A DNA stretch of 35,029 bases from Hyphomicrobiales bacterium (GCA_023266715.1 JAHFPK010000003.1:1-35029); one strand, 5' to 3'; positions 16,032-25,421 are shown, counted from the stretch's first letter. Made by a program: numbers and translations. Notes: generated by a model not told the origin, from the sequence alone.

Positions 16032-16948
16032 CGGTGCTTGGGATCGCGTCCGAAATCCGGGGCCGCGGTTTCCTGGCCTGCCGCGATAATATTCCGGCGT
16101 ACCTCCCGTGCGCGGGTAAACAAATTGAACAACGTCTCGCCATCGCCCCAGCGAATGGCCCGCTGCAATGCCGACAGGTCCTCCGAAAACCGCCCCAGCA
16201 TTTCCAGGACAGCTTCGCGATTGTTCAAAAACACATCGCGCCACATCGTGGGATCGGACGCCGCAATGCGGGTGAAATCGCGAAAGCCGCCGGCGGAATA
16301 CTTGATTACTTCTGAATCGGTCACTTCCTCAAGATCAGCCGCGGTTGCCACGGTGTTGTAGGCAATGAGATGCGGTAAATGGCTGGTGATCGCCAGAACG
16401 AGATCGTGATGCTCGGGCGTCATCAATTCCACTTCGGAGCCGCAGGCGTGCCAGAATTTTTCAAGCCGTGTGACGGCAGCAAGATCGCTGGTGGGCAGCG
16501 GTGTCAGAATGCACCAACGCTTCACGAACAGGTCGGCAAAGCCGGAAGCAGGCCCCGACTGTTCCGTGCCGGCGATGGGGTGGCCGGGAATAAAATGAAC
16601 GCCCTGCGGAACATGAGGCAGAACATCGCGCACAACGGCGGCCTTGACCGATCCCACATCCGTTAGAATGGCGTCCGGCTTCAATGCAGCGCTAATTCCC
16701 TTGGCAATCTCGCCGCAGGCTCCAACGGGGACACACATAATGACGAGATCAGCATCCTTGACTGCAACCGCCGCCGTATCATGTATGCTGTCAACCAAAC
16801 CCAGCTGCACTGCCGCTTTCCGGGTTTCAGCACTCTTTGCATAGCCCGCAATATGGCTCGCAATTTTTTCCCGCCTGATAACGTGCGCCAATGACGATCC
16901 AATGAGGCCGATCCCGATAAGTGCCACGCGCCCGAATTGCTGGTTCAT
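16028..16948 (-). CDS. tyrA: Prephenate/arogenate dehydrogenase
   Basis: A 306-residue NAD(P)-dependent enzyme of tyrosine synthesis that oxidatively decarboxylates prephenate (or arogenate). The Rossmann start VALIGIGLIGSSLAHVI has the G-x-G-x-x-G motif. The downstream LVIMCVPVGACGEIAKGI, TDVGSVKAAVV and FIPGHPIAGTEQSGP segments are standard TyrA blocks, with the catalytic His in GHPIAG. The C-terminal helical domain contains ITSHLPHLIAYNTV. No chorismate mutase or ACT domain is fused; the mutase is separate upstream. The gene overlaps hisC in ATGA fashion. Specificity for prephenate versus arogenate cannot be told from sequence here. Confidence 0.94.
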   Translation of the reverse strand: MNQQFGRVALIGIGLIGSSLAHVIRREKIASHIAGYAKSAETRKAAVQLGLVDSIHDTAAVAVKDADLVIMCVPVGACGEIAKGISAALKPDAILTDVGSVKAAVVRDVLPHVPQGVHFIPGHPIAGTEQSGPASGFADLFVKRWCILTPLPTSDLAAVTRLEKFWHACGSEVELMTPEHHDLVLAITSHLPHLIAYNTVATAADLEEVTDSEVIKYSAGGFRDFTRIAASDPTMWRDVFLNNREAVLEMLGRFSEDLSALQRAIRWGDGETLFNLFTRAREVRRNIIAAGQETAAPDFGRDPKHR

Positions 16949-18048
16949 TTCAGGAAATCCGACAGGGCTGAAATCACCGCCCGGTTGGCTTCTTCATCGC
17001 CAACTGTCATGCGGAGGCAAGTGGGCAGTCCGTAGGCCTCCATGCGCCGCAGGATGATGCCGTGGTCAATAAGATAGGCATCGGCCCGTGCTGCCGTTTT
17101 TTCACCTTTCGATGCAAAATGAATCAGGATAAAATTTCCCACACTTGGCGTCACGCGCAAGCCGAGCGCTTCTATTTGTTTGGTCAGCAGGCCCAGCCAC
17201 TTCTCATTGTGAGCGACGGCGGTTTCCACAAATTTCTGGTCCCCAATGGCCGCAACACCCGCAGCCAAAGCAGCGTCACTTACGTTGAACGGGCCCCGGA
17301 TGCGATTGAGCACATCGGCGACATGGGCAGGGCAATAGGCCCAGCCCAAGCGAAGCCCCGCCAGCCCATAGATTTTTGAGAAGGTGCGCGTCATCACCAC
17401 ATTGTCGGAAGTTGCCACGAGTTCGAGGCCTGACTCATAATCATTGCGCCTGACATATTCCGCATAGGCAGCATCAAGCACCAGCAAAGTGGTCTTAGGC
17501 AAACCCTCATGCAGCCGCTTCACCTCATTGAAGGGCAAATAAGTTCCCGTCGGATTGTTGGGATTGGCGAGAAAGACCATCTTCGTCCGTGGGCTCACGC
17601 ATTTCAGCATTTCGTCAACGCTTGCCGTGTGATTCACTTCCGGAGCTACGACGGCTTTGGCACCATTGGATGCTATCGCAATGGGGTAAACCAGAAAGCC
17701 ATATTGTGAATAAATTGCCTCATCTCCGGGCCCCAAATAACCATGCGCCAGGAGCTGCAACAGCTCGTCCGACCCCGCGCCACAAACAATGAAGGCTGCA
17801 TTCAGGCCGTAGCGCGCAGCAATTGCCTCACGCAAAGCCGTGGCGGAACCATCGGGATAAAGCGCCAGTGAACTGCCTTTTGAAACATAGGCCGCCAAGG
17901 CTTGTTTTGATGCCCCAAATGGCGATTCATTTGATGAAAGCTTATAGATCTTCGCGCCCTTGGCGGCGCTTTTGCCGGGCACATAGGGTGAAATATCAAG
18001 GATTCCCGCTTTGGGAAGCGGGTGAATGACGTCCTGTTTCAAACTCAT
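16945..18048 (-). CDS. hisC: Histidinol-phosphate/aromatic aminotransferase
   Basis: A 367-residue PLP aminotransferase (class I/II, HisC family). Landmarks are SNESPFGASKQAL, AGSDELLQLLAHGYL, FLANPNNPTGTY, the PLP lysine in TRTFSKIYGLAGLRLGWAY, and RGPFNVSDAALAAGVAA. It lies between chorismate mutase and tyrA with stop/start overlaps at both ends. It may therefore act mainly as the phenylpyruvate/4-hydroxyphenylpyruvate (or prephenate) aminotransferase of Phe/Tyr synthesis, as HisC paralogues often do, besides or instead of histidine synthesis. The enzyme family is certain; the physiological substrate is inferred from context. Confidence 0.94.
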   Translation of the reverse strand: MSLKQDVIHPLPKAGILDISPYVPGKSAAKGAKIYKLSSNESPFGASKQALAAYVSKGSSLALYPDGSATALREAIAARYGLNAAFIVCGAGSDELLQLLAHGYLGPGDEAIYSQYGFLVYPIAIASNGAKAVVAPEVNHTASVDEMLKCVSPRTKMVFLANPNNPTGTYLPFNEVKRLHEGLPKTTLLVLDAAYAEYVRRNDYESGLELVATSDNVVMTRTFSKIYGLAGLRLGWAYCPAHVADVLNRIRGPFNVSDAALAAGVAAIGDQKFVETAVAHNEKWLGLLTKQIEALGLRVTPSVGNFILIHFASKGEKTAARADAYLIDHGIILRRMEAYGLPTCLRMTVGDEEANRAVISALSDFLK

Positions 18049-18842
18049 GATTTGATCTCAAACGGCGAGGGATAGCGCCCGGCAACTTTCAGTCCCAGCT
18101 GGGCGTTTGAGCGGTTGAGGCCTACAAGCGGACTTTCATGATCTGACAGAAAACCTGGCAAACACGATACCCGTCGCGCGCCCTGCTTGATCTGCCAAAG
18201 CGGCGCAGGTGAAAAATCCCGAGGCAATTTTCCATCGCTGACAATGAGCGTTTCATCATCTCCTGTAGGCTCCGGCGGCGAATGCCCGAAGACCAGAAGT
18301 TTCGGAACGATGTCATCGCGCAGGAACGGCAGGCACGCAACGACCCTTGCCTGACCAGCCTTGCCCTGAACGAATGCATCCACCCAGGGAGATTCCGTTT
18401 CGACAATGCAGATATCGCCGGGGCTTGCATTGACCTGCATCAGGGCCTGCGCCTCGTCGCGGTATTCCTCTACGGGAAATGTGCCGAAATGGTCTCGGAT
18501 GCGAAGTCGTAATCCCATCGAAGTGCTGAGCTTCTTGCTGATGTGAATGGAAATCTGCGCCTGATTTTGCATCGACACCGAAAAAATCGATCGCCAAAGA
18601 CGCACCATAAGTTCCGCTGGCACAAGGCTGTCGGTCCGTGACAGGAGACGGCGCAAGATGGTGGCTTCCCGCGCAGGCCTGAAGGCCGAACTGCCAAGGG
18701 CGCCATTTTTTGACTTGATCGCCCGCACATGTCCCGTGGCCGCAAAGCGCCGCTCCAGCAGATTCAAGAGGCCGTCATCAATGGCATCCATTTCGCGGCG
18801 AATGTCTTCAAGCTCAATGTCTGAAACAGCTGGTTCACTCAT
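18045..18842 (-). CDS. Chorismate mutase with an uncharacterised C-terminal domain
   Basis: A 265-residue protein. Residues 1-90 are an AroQ-type chorismate mutase helix bundle converting chorismate to prephenate. LEDIRREMDAIDDGLLNLLERR, VRAIKSKNG and the R-x-x-R-E segment FRPAREATILRRLL carry the expected Arg and Lys ligands. The remaining 170 residues are not a canonical prephenate dehydratase. They show LRIRDHFGTFPVEEYRDEA, GDICIVETESPWVDAF and KLLVFGHSPPEPTGDDETL, and recall the degenerate periplasmic-binding-like tail seen on some alphaproteobacterial chorismate mutases. ATG 18842 was chosen; a TTG at 18851 is possible. It starts the Phe/Tyr operon with hisC and tyrA. Confidence 0.87.
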   Translation of the reverse strand: MSEPAVSDIELEDIRREMDAIDDGLLNLLERRFAATGHVRAIKSKNGALGSSAFRPAREATILRRLLSRTDSLVPAELMVRLWRSIFSVSMQNQAQISIHISKKLSTSMGLRLRIRDHFGTFPVEEYRDEAQALMQVNASPGDICIVETESPWVDAFVQGKAGQARVVACLPFLRDDIVPKLLVFGHSPPEPTGDDETLIVSDGKLPRDFSPAPLWQIKQGARRVSCLPGFLSDHESPLVGLNRSNAQLGLKVAGRYPSPFEIKS

Positions 18843-18941
18843 GTTCTTCAATCTCTATCGTACTCCGGCAGCCCTACTGGCGCCGCTCCAACAGGATTGG
18901 ACCTTCATACTGGTAGCCGTCACAAAAGCAAAGACTTCCCG

Positions 18942-19676
18942 TTATTTCCGCTCAAAGCGGACGGGAGAGGGCAACAGGACCGGCCTGAACCGCGGCATCA
19001 GGCGCCTGACCCGTTTTCCCGATGAAAAAGCATAAACCTGCTTCACCGCCTCAACGATAATGACCCCTGAAAATCGGGACGTAACCCAGTCCCCCACCCG
19101 TTCAATGGCGCTGGCGCCCGAAAGAACGAACCCCCTGGTTATTGGCGGCATTTGCAGTGCGTGGCTCCAGGAAACCGCTGAAAACTGCGCCTCCTTGAGC
19201 AGACCACTCAGCTGGGTGCGGGAAAATGGCTGGCCATAGCCAAAGGGCGAGGAATCAAAAGCCGCCCACAGGCCCCTGCGGTTAGGCACCACCAAAATCA
19301 GCCGGGCCTGCGGAGCCATGACCCGCCAGACCTCCTGCAGCATCTCGATAGGGCTGTCGGTCAATTCCAGCCCATGAATCACAAGAGCCAGATCCACCGT
19401 GCTTTCAAGCAGCGGCAGGTCAAACTCGTCGATCAGAGCCGATTTTACCTGACCCTCCAATGGCCAATGAATAACTCCCTGGCGCGCCATCATGAATGCA
19501 ATGCTGCGCCCGGTCTCGGACGGCAGATCATCAAGATAAGGAGTCGCAAATCCCATGCCCATCACACAGGCGTCACCCAGCGAGCCCAGCTGTGGTTTCA
19601 GCTTCGCGGAGATCAGGCGGCGAGTAGCATTTCCCAAAGGACTCGCGTAGAATTCACGTAGTTCAACAACATCCAT
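18942..19676 (-). CDS. Class I SAM-dependent methyltransferase
   Basis: A 244-residue methyltransferase-like protein. The opening MDVVELREFYASPLGNATRRLI is the hallmark of an alphaproteobacterial family divergent from gloB. The SAM-binding region is recognisable but weak: VMGMGFATPYLDDL in place of the usual D/E-x-G-x-G-x-G, then DLALVIHGLELTDSPIEMLQEVWRVMAPQARLILVVPNRRGLWA, a Methyltransf_11-like core. The C-terminal quarter is basic (GKRVRRLMPRFRP). The degenerate motif I leaves the methyl acceptor, and activity itself, uncertain. It is divergent from gloB with 67 bp between starts, an arrangement common in alphaproteobacteria. Confidence 0.87.
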   Translation of the reverse strand: MDVVELREFYASPLGNATRRLISAKLKPQLGSLGDACVMGMGFATPYLDDLPSETGRSIAFMMARQGVIHWPLEGQVKSALIDEFDLPLLESTVDLALVIHGLELTDSPIEMLQEVWRVMAPQARLILVVPNRRGLWAAFDSSPFGYGQPFSRTQLSGLLKEAQFSAVSWSHALQMPPITRGFVLSGASAIERVGDWVTSRFSGVIIVEAVKQVYAFSSGKRVRRLMPRFRPVLLPSPVRFERK

Positions 19677-19743
19677 GATGGCAACTTTTATCGTTTAACG
19701 CGCGATCGGTCATCAACGAAGAAAAACAGGGTTAGCAAATCAT

Positions 19744-20517
19744 ATGTCCCATCTCGACATGCGCCAGTTCATGTGCCGCTCCGACAATTACGGCGTCATT
19801 GTCCATGATTCCAAAACCGGGGCCACCGCCTCTATCGACGCCCCCGACGCGGAAGCGGTGGAGAGGGAACTAAGGAAATTTGGCCGGCAACTCACCCATA
19901 TTTTTACCACTCACCATCATGAAGATCATGTGGCGGGAAACCTCCGGCTCAAGGAGCTTTTCGGCTGCAAGATCATTGGGCCAAAGAACGAAGCGGAAAA
20001 AATTCCAGGCATCGATATACGCGTGGCCGGTGGCGATAAATTCAGTTGGGCCGACCGTGACGTGAATATCTTTGATTGTCCTGGCCACACAAGAGGCCAC
20101 ATCGCATTTCACATTCCGTCGGAATATTCGCTGTTCGTAGGCGATACCATATTTGCCATGGGGTGTGGCCGGGTCAACGAAGGCAGCATGGAAGAGATGT
20201 GGAATTCCGTTAACCAGTTCCGCACACTTTCTCCCGTCAATTATATTTATTGCGGCCATGAATATACGGAAGCCAATTGCCGCTTTGCGCTTTCTATTGA
20301 GCCGGCAAACCGCGCCCTGCAACAGCGCGCTAACGTCGTTTCGGCCCAGCGCGCGCGCGGCGAAATGACTTGCCCGACCAACATTGCCGATGAACTGAAG
20401 ACCAACCCTTTCATGCGCTGCGACAGCCCCGAGATCAGAAAATTTCTGAAGCTCGAGACGGCAACTGACGCTGAAGTGTTTGCCGAACTCAGAACCCGCA
20501 AGAATAACTTCAAGTGA
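19744..20517 (+). CDS. gloB: Hydroxyacylglutathione hydrolase (glyoxalase II)
   Basis: A 257-residue metallo-beta-lactamase-fold enzyme that hydrolyses S-lactoylglutathione to lactate and glutathione in methylglyoxal detoxification. The metal motif is TTHHHEDHVAGN, with H57, H59, D61 and H62. Further ligands lie in CPGHTRGHIAFH, LFVGDTIFAMGCGRVNEGSMEEMW and YCGHEYTEANCRFA. The C-terminal glutathione-binding tail includes TNPFMRCDSPEIRKFL. Length and order match GloB. The haloacid dehalogenase gene begins only 10 bp downstream and is probably cotranscribed. Confidence 0.95.
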   Translation: MSHLDMRQFMCRSDNYGVIVHDSKTGATASIDAPDAEAVERELRKFGRQLTHIFTTHHHEDHVAGNLRLKELFGCKIIGPKNEAEKIPGIDIRVAGGDKFSWADRDVNIFDCPGHTRGHIAFHIPSEYSLFVGDTIFAMGCGRVNEGSMEEMWNSVNQFRTLSPVNYIYCGHEYTEANCRFALSIEPANRALQQRANVVSAQRARGEMTCPTNIADELKTNPFMRCDSPEIRKFLKLETATDAEVFAELRTRKNNFK

Positions 20518-20527
20518 AGAGAAGAAC

Positions 20528-21250
20528 ATGAAGCTCGGCGACTTCAAGGCCCTGACGTTCGACTGCTATGGGACGTTGATCGATTGGGAAAGCGGCATGG
20601 TCGAAGCGCTCAAGCCGCTGACCTCGCGGATGAAGAAGCCGCTTCCACGCAACAACATTCTGGAAGCCCACGCGCGCCATGAATCCTCGCAGCAACTATA
20701 CACGCCGGCCATGAAATACAGCGAGCTGCTTGCCGTGGTTTACAAGCGCCTCGCCGAAGAGTGGGGTCTTGCCGCGCCCCATGACGAGTGCCAGGCCTAT
20801 GGCAACTCAATTAAGGACTGGCCTGCCTTTCCAGATTCCGTCGAGGCCCTGGCCTTTCTCAAGAAACACTACAAGCTCGTTATCCTGTCGAACGTTGATA
20901 ACGCCAGCTTCGCCCATAGCAACCAGCGCCTGCAGGTCGCGTTCGATGCGATCTATACGGCGCAGGATATTGGCTCCTACAAGCCGAGCGATCGCAATTT
21001 CGATTACATGATTGCCAAGCTGCAAGGCCTTGGTGTGGCAAAGTCTGAAATTCTTCACACCGCCGAAAGCCTGTTTCACGACCATGCCCCGGCCAACAAG
21101 CACGGACTGGCCTCCTGCTGGATATATCGGCGCCATGATCAAAAGGGTTTTGGCGCGACGATAAATCCAGGTGTTGTGCCCAAGCACAATTTTCGCTTCA
21201 ACAGCATGGCCGATTTGGTCGCAGCATATCGGAAGGAAGCCGGCGGGTAA
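20528..21250 (+). CDS. Haloacid dehalogenase type II (HAD superfamily)
   Basis: A 240-residue HAD hydrolase of the (S)-2-haloacid dehalogenase family. The nucleophile is D12 in LTFDCYGTLIDWESG (motif I). Motif II is LVILSNVDNASFAHS, and motif III/IV lies around YKPSDRNFDYM and LHTAESLFHDHAPANKHGL. ATG 20528 has a purine-rich AAGAGAAG upstream; the longer frame would overlap gloB. It follows gloB by 10 bp, so both may be expressed together. Whether it truly dehalogenates 2-haloacids or acts on a metabolic by-product is unknown. Many such genes are annotated by similarity only. Confidence 0.9.
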   Translation: MKLGDFKALTFDCYGTLIDWESGMVEALKPLTSRMKKPLPRNNILEAHARHESSQQLYTPAMKYSELLAVVYKRLAEEWGLAAPHDECQAYGNSIKDWPAFPDSVEALAFLKKHYKLVILSNVDNASFAHSNQRLQVAFDAIYTAQDIGSYKPSDRNFDYMIAKLQGLGVAKSEILHTAESLFHDHAPANKHGLASCWIYRRHDQKGFGATINPGVVPKHNFRFNSMADLVAAYRKEAGG

Positions 21251-21279
21251 TTCTTAACACCTCAATTCGTGGCTCGCGA

Positions 21280-22215
21280 TCAAGCCGGTTTTTCACTAAT
21301 AACAAGCTCCGTCGTAGTGAGTCTTGAATTGAGAAATTTGCGCCCGAAAACGCTGATCAATACGGCACCCACAATAATGCTGCCCCCGATGAAGGCTGCG
21401 CGTCCCGGTTGCTCACCGACAAAAATCCAGGGCCACATCGGGTTGATAACAGCATCCAGCATGGCGATAAGGGTAAGCGTCACGGCAGGAACCGAGCGGG
21501 CTCCCCTGATATAGAAAACCAAAGGAATGGCGAGCTGCAGGGTTGCCATGGCCGCCAGCAGAAGAACTTCCCGAAAGCCAACATTGAAGCCGCCGCCCAC
21601 ATGTCCCGCAGTAAACCCTAAAGCTCCCGCAATAAAGAACGATAGAACGCCCCCGAGGCAAATGGCCGGAACCATGTCCACATTGCGGTACCTGCGCAGC
21701 GCGAGAGTTTGCCCGGCAAATGCCATGGGAACACAGATGGAGAGAAGCAAGCCCGTCGACCGGCCGGCATCAAGTCCCTCCCACGCGATAACGCCCACGC
21801 CAAGAAGCGCCAGCCCCGCTGCAATCCACGCCTCAAACCCAGGCTTCTCGCCCGTCACCCACGGGCTGAGGAGTGCCGCAAACAAGGGCGAGGTGGCGCC
21901 AATGACCGAAACCGTAGCCGTGCTGACCATCGTGAGAGAAGACACATAAAGCGTTGATCCCAAGGCAAAGAAAAGGGCTGAGGCGAGCATCGCCACTATT
22001 GGTATGTCTGTAAATTTCCGGAGAGCGCCGCGGCCATAGACGGCGATGAGATAAATCATGAGGGCAACGGCCATCCAGTAACCGCGCCAGCAATTGAGTT
22101 GCCAGCCGTCGAGTCCCGGCATGATACGAACAAAGACGCCCGACAGACTCCACCCTAGGGTGGCTAAAAACACAAAGAATACGCCCGATCCGTAACTTGG
22201 TGCAGATGTCCCCAA
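21280..22215 (-). CDS. EamA/DMT-family transporter
   Basis: A 311-residue inner-membrane protein with about ten transmembrane helices in two EamA repeats, as in drug/metabolite transporters. The first helix is VFFVFLATLGWSLSGVFVRIM. The repeat halves end with TATVSVIGATSPLFAALLSPWVTGEKPG and VTLTLIAMLDAVINPMWPWIFVGEQPG, the two E-x-P helices characteristic of EamA. TTG 22215 was chosen: it is the only usable start before an upstream stop, and GAGGG lies 5 bp before it. The substrate is unknown. It converges on the HAD gene with 29 bp between stops. Confidence 0.9.
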   Translation of the reverse strand: MGTSAPSYGSGVFFVFLATLGWSLSGVFVRIMPGLDGWQLNCWRGYWMAVALMIYLIAVYGRGALRKFTDIPIVAMLASALFFALGSTLYVSSLTMVSTATVSVIGATSPLFAALLSPWVTGEKPGFEAWIAAGLALLGVGVIAWEGLDAGRSTGLLLSICVPMAFAGQTLALRRYRNVDMVPAICLGGVLSFFIAGALGFTAGHVGGGFNVGFREVLLLAAMATLQLAIPLVFYIRGARSVPAVTLTLIAMLDAVINPMWPWIFVGEQPGRAAFIGGSIIVGAVLISVFGRKFLNSRLTTTELVISEKPA

Positions 22216-22289
22216 TATTGCCCTCGCCGCCGTTCAACTCCAGCCAACATTAAAATACGCGCACGGAATAAAAACTTCGACTCGCAGAA

Positions 22290-24806
22290 TCAAGCGCGCA
22301 ACTTCAGATTGTCGGCATCATAAGGGCTTTCCGCGATAACGCTAGCCTTGAACATTTTATCGAGGATTTTGATCTCCAGCTCCGTATCCAGAGTTGCAAA
22401 CTCCGGCTTGACCATACCAAGCGCCAGGGACTTGTTCACCCGCCAGCCAAAGCCGCCATTGGTGGCACGGCCCACTAGTTTGTCCTTGGCGTAAATCGGT
22501 TCAGAGCCCCGCGTGTCCGAGTCCGCATCGGTCACGCCATGAACTTCCATCGTGACAAAATTCCAGTTCAGGCCCTTTTCGCGGCCCGCAACCAGCGCAT
22601 CACGGCCAATGAATTGGCCCTTGTTGGGGTGCACGAAACGGTCAAGACCCGACTCGAAAGCCGAATACTCGATGGAAAGTTCGCGCGGAACCAGACGATA
22701 ACTCTTTTCAATGGAAAGCGACGACATGGCCTTGATGCCATAGGGCTTGATCCCAAATTCGTGGCCTGCTTCCATAAGCAAGTCAAACAAAGCAACCTGC
22801 TGCTCGATTGGATGATGGAACTCAAAGCCCAATTCGCCGACAAAGTTTACACGCAATGCGTGGCAGCTTGTGTGACCCACCGAAATTGATTTTCCCGAAA
22901 GCCACGGGAAGGCCTCGTTGGAGAGATCGGTTGTTGTCAGCTTCTGCAAAACTTTTCTTGCATTGGGACCCGCCAACACGAGAACGCCAAATCGCGTTGT
23001 GATTGGATTAAGTTTCACCGAACCATCCTTCGGCAATAATTTGTAGAGCGTGTCATGGTCATGGCGCTCAAAGGCGCCGGCGGACACGAGATAGAAGCGG
23101 CCCGGCGCCCATTCATAGACCGTGAATTCAGCCCGAACCCCGCCCAGCTTGGTCAAGAGATGGCACAGTGCGATGCGGCCCATCTTTTTGGGAATGCGGT
23201 TGGCCAGAATTGAATCCAGCCATTCCCTAGCACCCGGGCCCGACACTTCCATCTTGGCAAAGGCCGACATGTCTTGGAGGGCGACATTCTCCATCACATT
23301 GCGGCATTCTTCACCCACGAAGCGGAATGCGTTGGAGCGGCGGAACGACCATTTCTCAACAATGCGCCCATCATCGGTAGGTGCCGCGTGATTGTGGTTG
23401 AGCAGCACATCCGGCCGGTTCAAATCCTTTTTTGAAAGCGCATAGCCCTTTGGTGCAAACCAGCCCGGCCGCTCCCAGCCATAGACAGAACCAAACACCG
23501 CGCCCAAATCCCTCATCCGGTCATAGCACGGCGTACGCTTCAAGGGACGTGCGGCGGCGCGCTCTTCTTCCGGATAATGCATGGTGAAGACATTGGCATA
23601 GGCTTCTTCATTCTTCTCCTTGAGATAGCCCTTCGAGGCATAGGGGCCGAAGCGTCGGGGATCGACACCCATCATGTCAATGGTGGGTTCACCATCCACA
23701 ATCCACTCCGCCAATTGCCAGCCCGCACCACCAGCCGCCGTCACGCCAAAGGAATGGCCTTCATTCAGCCAGAAATTTTTCCGGTCCCAGGCCGGGCCGA
23801 TGATTGGCGAGCCATCCGGCGTATAGGCAATAGCGCCATTGTAGACTTTCTTGATGCCCAATTCGCCAAAGGCGGGGACCCGCGCAATAGCCGTTTCGAT
23901 ATAGGGTTCCAAACGCTCAAGCTCGCCCTGGAACAATTCATACTCGCTCTGTTCCGAAGGACCGTCCATATAACAGCAGGGCGCACCCTTTTCATAAATG
24001 CCGAGAACAAAGCCGCCATTCTCTTCGCGCAAATACCAGGATGAATCGGCTTCACGCAAAACCCCCATCTCAGGCAGGCCCTTGGCCTGGCGCTCTCTGA
24101 TCAGGGGTGATTGCTCGGTGACGATATATTGATGCTCAACCGGAATGACCGGAATATCGAGGCCCACCATGGCGCCCGTCTTGCGCGCGAAATTGCCTGA
24201 GCACGAAACAACATGCTCACAGGTAATGTCGCCCTTGTCCGTCTTCACCAGCCATTCGCCTGAAGGCAATTGCTCGATAGCAATCACCGTGGTGTTGCGA
24301 TAAATCTCTGCGCCCCGGTTGCGGGCACCCTTGGCCAGCGCCTGGGTCAAATCAGCGGGCTGGATATAGCCATCGTCGGGATGCTGTATGGCGCCGATGA
24401 TTCCATCAATCTCGCACAGCGGCCAGAGTTCCTTCAATTGCTGCGGCGTGAGCTTGTTGACCCTGACACCTATGGTTTCGGCAATGCCGGCATAATACAT
24501 GAATTCGTCCCAACGGTCCTTGGTGCGTGCCACACGTATGTTGGAAACCTTGCTGAAGCCCACATGCTGGCCCGTTTCCGCTTCAAGCTCGCCGTAGAGC
24601 TTGACCGAATATTTGTGAATCTGGCCCACCGAATAGGACAGGTTGAACAGCGGCAGGAGGCCGGCCGCATGCCAGGTGGAACCGGAGGTAAGTTCCTTGC
24701 GCTCAACCAGCACAACATCGCTCCAGCCCTTTTTGGCGAGGTGATAGAGCGTTGAAACGCCAACCACGCCGCCACCAACAACAATCACCCGCGCCTGCGT
24801 TTTCAT
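22290..24806 (-). CDS. Dimethylglycine/sarcosine dehydrogenase-like FAD-GcvT protein
   Basis: An 838-residue two-module flavoprotein. The N-terminal DAO domain begins VIVVGGGVVGVSTLYHLA. It carries the covalent-FAD His in SGSTWHAAGL (H46), conserved in dimethylglycine and sarcosine dehydrogenases. The FAO_M region covers roughly residues 380-440. The C-terminal half is a GcvT (aminomethyltransferase) fold: NVALQDMSAFAKMEVSGPGA, then GELGFEFHHP and YGIKAMSSLSIEKSYR, likely binding tetrahydrofolate to capture formaldehyde equivalents as 5,10-methylene-THF. Demethylation of dimethylglycine, sarcosine or a related N-methyl amine is inferred. Start 24806 has AAAGGA upstream. It stands alone, with no soxBDAG genes. 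Confidence 0.91.
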   Translation of the reverse strand: MKTQARVIVVGGGVVGVSTLYHLAKKGWSDVVLVERKELTSGSTWHAAGLLPLFNLSYSVGQIHKYSVKLYGELEAETGQHVGFSKVSNIRVARTKDRWDEFMYYAGIAETIGVRVNKLTPQQLKELWPLCEIDGIIGAIQHPDDGYIQPADLTQALAKGARNRGAEIYRNTTVIAIEQLPSGEWLVKTDKGDITCEHVVSCSGNFARKTGAMVGLDIPVIPVEHQYIVTEQSPLIRERQAKGLPEMGVLREADSSWYLREENGGFVLGIYEKGAPCCYMDGPSEQSEYELFQGELERLEPYIETAIARVPAFGELGIKKVYNGAIAYTPDGSPIIGPAWDRKNFWLNEGHSFGVTAAGGAGWQLAEWIVDGEPTIDMMGVDPRRFGPYASKGYLKEKNEEAYANVFTMHYPEEERAAARPLKRTPCYDRMRDLGAVFGSVYGWERPGWFAPKGYALSKKDLNRPDVLLNHNHAAPTDDGRIVEKWSFRRSNAFRFVGEECRNVMENVALQDMSAFAKMEVSGPGAREWLDSILANRIPKKMGRIALCHLLTKLGGVRAEFTVYEWAPGRFYLVSAGAFERHDHDTLYKLLPKDGSVKLNPITTRFGVLVLAGPNARKVLQKLTTTDLSNEAFPWLSGKSISVGHTSCHALRVNFVGELGFEFHHPIEQQVALFDLLMEAGHEFGIKPYGIKAMSSLSIEKSYRLVPRELSIEYSAFESGLDRFVHPNKGQFIGRDALVAGREKGLNWNFVTMEVHGVTDADSDTRGSEPIYAKDKLVGRATNGGFGWRVNKSLALGMVKPEFATLDTELEIKILDKMFKASVIAESPYDADNLKLRA

Positions 24807-24911
24807 GGAAAATCCTTTGGACCTGGAAACTGAATTTTGGTCACATTAGTGAGAGAAATTCAACAGACGTGAAGTGGAGCGACGGGGGCAGGGCGGAATC
24901 CGACACTGGGA

Positions 24912-25421
24912 TTAGCCCTTGGCAAGTTCCATGTGGCTGACAATGAAGGAACTGAGCGCCGTCACATCATCCCGATCAAAGACCGGAACCGGTGAACCCG
25001 CGATAGCTCCCGTGGCCGCAATGGCCACAATCGTCGGATCGTCGCCAGCAAGCGGCGGATGGTCAAGGCTGAGATTGCGGACTTCGATCTTGTCGTGGGT
25101 GTCGCGTTTGTAGCCTTCAACGATGACGAGATCGCAGGGTGCCAGCTTCATAAGGATATCTTCGAGATAGGGCTCCGTTTCGTTTCGCAGCTCGTGAATG
25201 AGGGCCCAGCGTCCGCTCGACACAACCGCCACTTCCGTAGCGCCCGCCTTGCGGTGCCTGAAGCTGTCGCGTCCCTCGTGGTCGATATCGAAGGAATGAT
25301 GGGCATGCTTCACTGTTGAAATGCGAAACCCGCGTTGGGTGAGATCGACCACCAGTTTTTCAACCAGCGTTGTTTTGCCCGCGTTCTTGAATCCGGCAAC
25401 GCCAATGACTTTTTGTGTCAT
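24912..25421 (-). CDS. mobB: Molybdopterin-guanine dinucleotide biosynthesis protein B
   Basis: A 169-residue P-loop GTPase-like protein that helps MobA attach GMP to molybdopterin, giving bis-MGD-type cofactors. The P-loop is GFKNAGKTT (residues 10-18). Next come VKHAHHSFDIDHEGRDSFRHRKAGATEVAVVS and CDLVIVEGYKRDTHDKIEV, the standard MobB Walker B-like and switch regions. The gene overlaps mobA by 4 bp (25418-25421). MobB is accessory rather than essential in E. coli. Confidence 0.95.
   Translation of the reverse strand: MTQKVIGVAGFKNAGKTTLVEKLVVDLTQRGFRISTVKHAHHSFDIDHEGRDSFRHRKAGATEVAVVSSGRWALIHELRNETEPYLEDILMKLAPCDLVIVEGYKRDTHDKIEVRNLSLDHPPLAGDDPTIVAIAATGAIAGSPVPVFDRDDVTALSSFIVSHMELAKG

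Noticed and set aside
19870..20547. Reverse open frame (225 codons) opposite gloB
   Set aside because: gloB carries all metal ligands on the forward strand; the reverse frame is a codon-bias shadow.
24807..24911. 105-bp gap between mobB and the FAD-GcvT gene examined for a glycine riboswitch or small RNA
   Set aside because: No paired aptamer-like helices, promoter pair or terminator were seen.
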